64,000 nt of DNA from Cecembia calidifontis (GTDB taxonomy: Bacteria > Bacteroidota > Bacteroidia > Cytophagales > Cyclobacteriaceae). This document shows, piece after piece, positions 59,828 to 64,000 of this stretch; position 1 is the stretch's first letter; each line of letters starts with the position of its first letter. The stretch spans positions 3,270,501-3,334,500 of the forward strand of contig NZ_SGXG01000001.1 of assembly GCF_004216715.1 (NCBI RefSeq), written 5' to 3'. The position numbers were made by a program, and so were the translations under genes. The notes beneath the pieces were generated by a model. It made no database searches, was not told where the DNA came from, and saw only the letters and a program-made list of their open reading frames with translations.

Positions 59828-61696
59828 TTATTTAAGAGTCGTGGAATATCGGGATTCATTCCCTGCCATATCACGTACTTTCAATAAAACTTCTCCCTTG
59901 AAAGGTTGTTTATCCAACTTCTCCGACCAGATCAAATTTTGTTTGTGTTCGTAACGCATCAGGACCCATTTGCCATCAACCCAGGCCTCAAAATCCTGTA
60001 TTCCTGACTTATCATCCTTGATGACAAACCGGATTTCATCGGAATTGACCCTTGTGGGCTGAATACTGGGAGGTACCCTGTCTTCATCGAGTACAAAAGT
60101 ACCAAAATTTCTGGTTTTGAAACGGATGTCCTCTGATTCCCAAGTGCCACCAACGAAAGTTTTGGGTCCATTAGCTGCCTGAAAATAGACATGAGTGTAT
60201 TTTGGGTCACCGGAATAGTTGGGTTTTTTCCACACTACTTCCATATTGGACTGCAAATATTCTGAAGGGCTGTTAATAGTCAGTGCATAATCTTTTTTTT
60301 CAACCCGCAAAAAAAGATCGTCTAAAAGGGTGTTTTCCCAAAATTGGATATCCAGATCCTGATTCGTAAAAAATAACTCCTCCCGGAAGGGAATTTTTTT
60401 GCTGACTTTTGGATAGATCAATTCTGTGCATACATCCAAAGAATCAGGAATCCCATAATTCATGTCCCAGAGATAGGTTCTGATTCCATCGGCAGTGTAG
60501 GCAGGAGGTAAGTCCATTTCAAATCCATTCACAAAAACTTTTGCCACCGAACCAAAGTAAGAGGGACCTGCTTCTATGACCATAACTTCCCTTTCATACC
60601 TTAAACTTGCTAGTCGCTTGGAGCCTGTGGTTTGAGTTCCCAAAAACAAAGGGGCTTCTTCTCCTTCAACCTGGAATTCCAATGTTTTGGTATTTCCAAA
60701 ATAATCCTTCATCAACACCCTCAATTGTTTTTTTTCTCCGGGAAGTGCCCCTATAGCTCCAGATTTCAAAGTATCAGGTTGGTAAATTTGCATGGGGTTA
60801 TTGGGGTGAAGGTAGAGCCTGGTAAATCTGTTTTGGTAGGTATGGGTCAGGAAAAATCTTCCCTTTTCGAAATCGACATGATTGATGTCAATCCGGAAGG
60901 CGGGCTTTTGGTCTTCCAACAATTCATAGACCGGCACACCAAAGATATTGCTGACATCATCCATTCTATCAATCGCATACACTTCTAAGCCTACCTTACC
61001 GCTGATTTTGACAGGTGTTTTCAATACATAGCGGTTTCCTTCCAACACCGGAGTAAATTCCTGCCTTTGAAATTTGCCGTTGACCCTTGAATCTAAATTC
61101 AACGGCCTCAAAGCTACACGGAACAATACCGGTGCGGTGTTGTCAATTATTTCCCTAAACCGAAACTGAAATGGGTCTATGGCCCTGTCCAAGGAATCAC
61201 GGATTTCAAAGTGCAAGTGGGGTCCTCCCGAACTCCCGGTATTTCCTCCATTGCCGATGATTTCTCCTCTTTTTACAGGGATTAAGCCTGCATCAGGAAA
61301 CAATTCAATTTCATTTTTTTCAGCCTTGTAAATTTCCTGCTTGACGTATTGGTGGATTTTGGGTGAGAAATTGCGAAGATGGGCATATACAGAGGATTGA
61401 CCATTGGGGTGTTTGATGTAGACTACATTGCCGTAACCATAAGTGGACAGCTTGACGCGGTACACATAGCCATCCGCAATCGATAAGATGGGTTCCCCAT
61501 CTACACCTCCGATTTTAACATCTATTCCGGAATGGAAATGATTGGGTCTGATTTCTGAGAAATTACCGGCAAGCAAATTCCTCTGTCCCGGTTTTACCGG
61601 AAAGAGGTAATCCTGAGCTGCCAAAGAAAATGGAATAAGAAGAAATAGCAGAAATAGCTTATTTGACTTCAAAATCAAGCAGTTTTTTATCCCCAA
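59828..61696 (-). CDS. Exported M23-family metallopeptidase
   Basis: A 622-residue exported protein. The hydrophobic signal is NKLFLLFLLIPFSLAAQ. The N-terminal third is a LytM/M23 domain: first zinc ligands in PNHFHSGIDVKIGG (HxxxD) and the later GNTGSSGGPHLHFEIRDS (HxH). The rest is beta-rich and unlike known catalytic domains. M23 enzymes cut peptidoglycan cross-bridges, or serve as scaffolds if degenerate; here the ligands are present. The ATG at 61696 overlaps the upstream FAH-type gene by 38 bp; TTG codons near 61670 are alternatives that would shorten the n-region. Confidence 0.9.
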   Translation of the reverse strand: MGIKNCLILKSNKLFLLFLLIPFSLAAQDYLFPVKPGQRNLLAGNFSEIRPNHFHSGIDVKIGGVDGEPILSIADGYVYRVKLSTYGYGNVVYIKHPNGQSSVYAHLRNFSPKIHQYVKQEIYKAEKNEIELFPDAGLIPVKRGEIIGNGGNTGSSGGPHLHFEIRDSLDRAIDPFQFRFREIIDNTAPVLFRVALRPLNLDSRVNGKFQRQEFTPVLEGNRYVLKTPVKISGKVGLEVYAIDRMDDVSNIFGVPVYELLEDQKPAFRIDINHVDFEKGRFFLTHTYQNRFTRLYLHPNNPMQIYQPDTLKSGAIGALPGEKKQLRVLMKDYFGNTKTLEFQVEGEEAPLFLGTQTTGSKRLASLRYEREVMVIEAGPSYFGSVAKVFVNGFEMDLPPAYTADGIRTYLWDMNYGIPDSLDVCTELIYPKVSKKIPFREELFFTNQDLDIQFWENTLLDDLFLRVEKKDYALTINSPSEYLQSNMEVVWKKPNYSGDPKYTHVYFQAANGPKTFVGGTWESEDIRFKTRNFGTFVLDEDRVPPSIQPTRVNSDEIRFVIKDDKSGIQDFEAWVDGKWVLMRYEHKQNLIWSEKLDKQPFKGEVLLKVRDMAGNESRYSTTLK

Positions 61697-62270
61697 TAAA
61701 GCCTACCAAACGGTCCCCAATGTTGACTTTCCCTACACCAGCAGGTGTCCCTGTGAAAATCAGATCTCCTTTCTTTAAGGTAAAAAACTTGGACACATAT
61801 TCAATGATGGTTCCGAAATCAAATAACATCATAGCAGTATTTCCCTTTTGTCTCAGTTCACCATTGATCAAGAGATGGAAATCAATGTCCTTAAGGTCTT
61901 TAAATTCAGCTACAGGCAGAAAATCCCCGACAGGAGCGGATCCATTAAATGCTTTGGCAATTTCCCAGGGCAAGCCTTTGGATTTGCACTTCTCCTGGAG
62001 GTCTCTTGCTGTAAAATCAATCCCTAAACCTATTTCGTCAAAATACCTTTGGGCAAACTGCTTTTGGATATATTTACCTTCCTTGCATACCTTGAGCACC
62101 AGTTCCACCTCATGGTGGATATTTTGAGAAAAATCCGGGTGATAAAAAGGAGCGCCGTTCTTCAATACTGCTGTATCTGGTTTTAAGAAAACCACAGGTT
62201 CACTGGGGCGTTCATTTTTCAGTTCTTCAATATGTTCGGCGTAGTTCCTACCTATGGCTATAATTTTCAT
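61659..62270 (-). CDS. Fumarylacetoacetate hydrolase (FAH) family protein
   Basis: A 203-residue FAH-fold enzyme. KIIAIGRNYAEHIEEL at the start, then the metal-binding Glu residues in HHEVELVLKVCKEGK, IGLGIDFTARDLQEKCKSKGLPW and the closing DLIFTGTPAGVGKV. Members hydrolyse C-C bonds of beta-diketo acids or decarboxylate oxaloacetate (FAHD1-like); the compact size and GLPW segment favour an acylpyruvate/oxaloacetate type. It lies between moaE and the M23 gene without a visible functional link. Confidence 0.9.
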   Translation of the reverse strand: MKIIAIGRNYAEHIEELKNERPSEPVVFLKPDTAVLKNGAPFYHPDFSQNIHHEVELVLKVCKEGKYIQKQFAQRYFDEIGLGIDFTARDLQEKCKSKGLPWEIAKAFNGSAPVGDFLPVAEFKDLKDIDFHLLINGELRQKGNTAMMLFDFGTIIEYVSKFFTLKKGDLIFTGTPAGVGKVNIGDRLVGFIGDKKLLDFEVK

Positions 62271-62310
62271 AATTCCTGAGATCTATTTTTGGCACAAAGA
62301 AAATCAATTT

Positions 62311-62757
62311 TTATTGGTTTTCCTTCCAGACTTCTTTTTCATTATCCACCAATTCCTTGCCCCAAATCGGCAGTTCTTTTTTGATTCTTTCCACCAATTC
62401 TTCACAGCTGTCGATGGCCGCCTTACGGTGTTTGGAGGAGGTAAATACAAAGAGGCAGATTTCCCCCACTTTTACTTCTCCCAAACTGTGGTATATATGC
62501 ATACAAGTGAGCGGATACTTTGCAAAAATGGATTCCCTGATTTCAAAGGCTTTTTCCAAAGCCATTTCTTCATAGGCAGTGTAATCAATGGCCCTTACTT
62601 TTCCACCTTCTTTTTCATCGGCCCTGACCTGACCCAGGAATATGCTATGGCCTCCAATGTCGGTTTTGCTGCTGTGGTTGGCGATGGATTGGGCTATTTT
62701 CTCAGGTGAGATAGGCCCTTCGACAAAGATGTTTTTTGGTTTACGTTGCTTTTCCAT
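62311..62757 (-). CDS. moaE: Molybdopterin synthase catalytic subunit MoaE
   Basis: A 148-residue protein that, with thiocarboxylated MoaD, inserts two sulfurs into cyclic pyranopterin monophosphate. Motifs: IFLGQVRADEKEGGKVRAIDYTAYEEMA, IYHSLGEVKVGEICLFVFTSSKHRKAA and KKELPIWGKE, including the lysine and histidine-arginine positions used by the family. It follows the MoeB-like gene by 5 bp, in the order moaD - moeB - moaE. Confidence 0.95.
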   Translation of the reverse strand: MEKQRKPKNIFVEGPISPEKIAQSIANHSSKTDIGGHSIFLGQVRADEKEGGKVRAIDYTAYEEMALEKAFEIRESIFAKYPLTCMHIYHSLGEVKVGEICLFVFTSSKHRKAAIDSCEELVERIKKELPIWGKELVDNEKEVWKENQ

Positions 62758-62762
62758 GGGAT

Positions 62763-63845
62763 TTAATTGAGTGGTGATTCAGGAGATTCAATACCCCCAA
62801 GAATTGAATAAACGTTTTTTCCGGAAAGTTTCTTTTTCATTTCCCTTGCCATTCTAAGGCTCCGGATACCCGTTTGACAAAACAGAAAAATAGTTTCAGC
62901 TTTTTCAATTTCAGGAGAAATATCATAGGAATTAGAAAAGGGAAGATTCAAATATTTGTATCCCCTAAGTTGTGGGGTCTCATGAGGCTCCCTGACATCA
63001 ATCAGGATGTTTTTAGGATTGATCTCCAGTCCCCGCAAGGCATCCCTCCACCTTACACCTTCTTCTGCATCACAAAAGAGCGCATAATCCCGCGAAGCAA
63101 GTTCGTCCAGGTTTTTGGGCAAAAAACTGGTTGATTTTTCAATTTTAGTCAATTCGACCTGATAAATCTGATGGTTCAAGAGATTATAATAGAGCATTTT
63201 ATTGACAAGGGTATCCCCAAATCCTGTCAGAAATTTGATGGTCTCCGCAGCCTGTATGGTTCCGATGATACCCGGAAGAACGCCCAATACACCCGTCTCA
63301 CTGCAATTGGGGATTTCGTTCTCTTTAGGAGGTTCGGGATAAAGGTCCCTGTAATTGACTGCTCCATCAAAAGCATTGAAAATAGCCACTTGTCCTTCGT
63401 TTTGGTAAATAGCTGCAAAAACCAAAGGTTTTCCCAATAAGACACAGGCGTCATTGACCAGGTACCTGGTGCTGAAATTATCAGAACCGTCCACAATGAT
63501 ATCGTATTGACTGATAAAAGTTGCGGCATTCGAAGGGCTTAGAAATTCAGGGATATATTGAATCTGAATATCGTTGTATTTGGATTTTAGGTAGTGGGAG
63601 GACGCTAGGGCTTTATTGATCCCGATTTCTGCTTCGCCATAAATCACTTGCCTGTTGAGATTGCTCTCAGCCACCGTATCCCCATCCATGATCCCAATAC
63701 GTCCCAGTCCGGCAGCAGCCAGGTAGAGAATGGCAGGGCATCCCAATCCACCAGCCCCAATGACCAAAACGCTGGAATTTTGGAGTTTCTTTTGGGCTTC
63801 CTGTCCAAAGCCCGGTAAAATGGTCTGTCTGGAAAACCTGTTCAT
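62763..63845 (-). CDS. moeB: MoeB/ThiF-type adenylyltransferase fused to a rhodanese domain
   Basis: A 360-residue fusion. Residues about 1-245 are an E1-like adenylating domain: VIGAGGLGCPAILYLAAAGLG, the Arg finger region AESNLNRQVIYGE, IIVDGSDNFSTRYLVNDAC and PNCSETGVLGVLPGIIGT. The C-terminal rhodanese domain ends with the active-site loop LFCQTGIRS. It should adenylate the C-terminal Gly-Gly of MoaD and supply the sulfur. The zinc CxxC pairs usual in MoeB are not seen: the place of the first is NYRDLYPEPP. Its ATG follows the partial moaD stop by one base, with the ribosome site GGAGG overlapping the end of moaD. Confidence 0.92.
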   Translation of the reverse strand: MNRFSRQTILPGFGQEAQKKLQNSSVLVIGAGGLGCPAILYLAAAGLGRIGIMDGDTVAESNLNRQVIYGEAEIGINKALASSHYLKSKYNDIQIQYIPEFLSPSNAATFISQYDIIVDGSDNFSTRYLVNDACVLLGKPLVFAAIYQNEGQVAIFNAFDGAVNYRDLYPEPPKENEIPNCSETGVLGVLPGIIGTIQAAETIKFLTGFGDTLVNKMLYYNLLNHQIYQVELTKIEKSTSFLPKNLDELASRDYALFCDAEEGVRWRDALRGLEINPKNILIDVREPHETPQLRGYKYLNLPFSNSYDISPEIEKAETIFLFCQTGIRSLRMAREMKKKLSGKNVYSILGGIESPESPLN

Positions 63846-63846
63846 A

Positions 63847-64000
63847 TCAACCTCCTGAAAATGGTGGCAATAAAGCTATCTCTGCTCCATTTGGGATGGG
63901 ACTGTCACCCGATACTTGTTTTCTATTTACAGCAATGCCGAATTTGGTGTCTTTTAATGCGGGATATTGTTGAAATAAATAGCCTTTCAATACATCTGTA
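63847..64000 (-). CDS. moaD: Molybdopterin synthase sulfur carrier MoaD (C-terminal part, runs off the window)
   Basis: The last 50 or so codons of a MoaD/ThiS-family ubiquitin-like protein, read from the right edge. It ends ...GAEIALLPPFSGG with stop TGA at 63849-63847; the terminal Gly-Gly is the site of adenylation and thiocarboxylation. FGIAVNRKQVSGDSPIPNG precedes it. The N-terminal third lies outside the window. The order moaD - moeB - moaE supports the call. The start of moeB is 1 bp after its stop. Confidence 0.88.
   Translation of the reverse strand, partial: TDVLKGYLFQQYPALKDTKFGIAVNRKQVSGDSPIPNGAEIALLPPFSGG

Noticed and set aside
1..64000. CRISPR arrays, phage genes, toxin-antitoxin pairs or other defence systems
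   Set aside because: No regularly spaced repeats, no Cas or phage structural genes and no recognisable defence domains were found on either strand.

Overview
The window reads as a chromosomal segment of a member of the Bacteroidota, probably a Cytophagales bacterium close to Cyclobacteriaceae (Algoriphagus-like; the rank is inference). Reasons: type A and type B C-terminal sorting domains of the type IX secretion system (T9SS), a SusE-type lipoprotein, TAnnTTTG-like -7 promoter boxes instead of the enterobacterial -10, mostly A/T-rich start regions without strong Shine-Dalgarno sites, and an Mrp protein of the Bacteroidota style. No tRNA, rRNA or CRISPR array was found.

Layout. 1-9.7 kb, mostly minus strand: a methyltransferase, an ABM-fold protein divergent from a PagL-like protein, then a minus block of rhodanese, two T9SS cargo proteins (one an M43 metalloprotease), a PASTA membrane protein and the Fe-S proteins NifU and Mrp. 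9.9-19.1 kb, plus strand: dnaG, ribBA, a secreted unknown, surE, a subtilisin-like lipoprotein and a TPR sensor kinase whose 5' end is cut by an IS1595-family element. 19.1-33.4 kb: a solute-binding-like protein, then a starch/maltose locus (MFS transporter, GH31, LacI regulator on minus; SusE-like lipoprotein, T9SS GH13, class II aldolase, GH13 lipoprotein on plus) next to pfkA-mgsA, so polymer breakdown, uptake and glycolysis genes lie together. SusC and SusD are absent. 33.6-36.5 kb: mscL, an ECF sigma/anti-sigma/Spy-like stress operon and a universal stress protein. 36.5-43 kb: a probable 6S-like RNA, then a polysaccharide operon (YfhO, glycosyltransferase, FkbM methyltransferase, flippase). 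43.2-48.2 kb: ffh, dprA, a MerR regulator, an IS1380-family element and rhaM. 48.3-54.7 kb: two tandem giant T9SS type-B surface proteins. 54.8-64 kb: galE, a WbsX/GH99-like lipoprotein, split transketolase, bcp, an M23 peptidase, an FAH-family hydrolase, and molybdopterin genes moaE, moeB-like and a partial moaD running off the right edge.

The most informative observations are the two insertion sequences. Both can be delimited to the base with inverted repeats and target duplications (8 bp TTTGTTTT; 5 bp TATTC). Deleting each element in silico restores an intact ancestral gene: a kinase with a normal signal peptide starting at 16101, and a rhaM ending eight codons earlier. In both cases the present gene stays open through the IS end and makes a chimeric terminus. 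Further leads are the 6S-like RNA whose 3' arm and terminator lie inside the flippase gene, a CG-centred operator shared by both arms of the starch locus, and a probable one-base slip in a T5 run that adds 26-27 residues after the T9SS signal of one surface protein.
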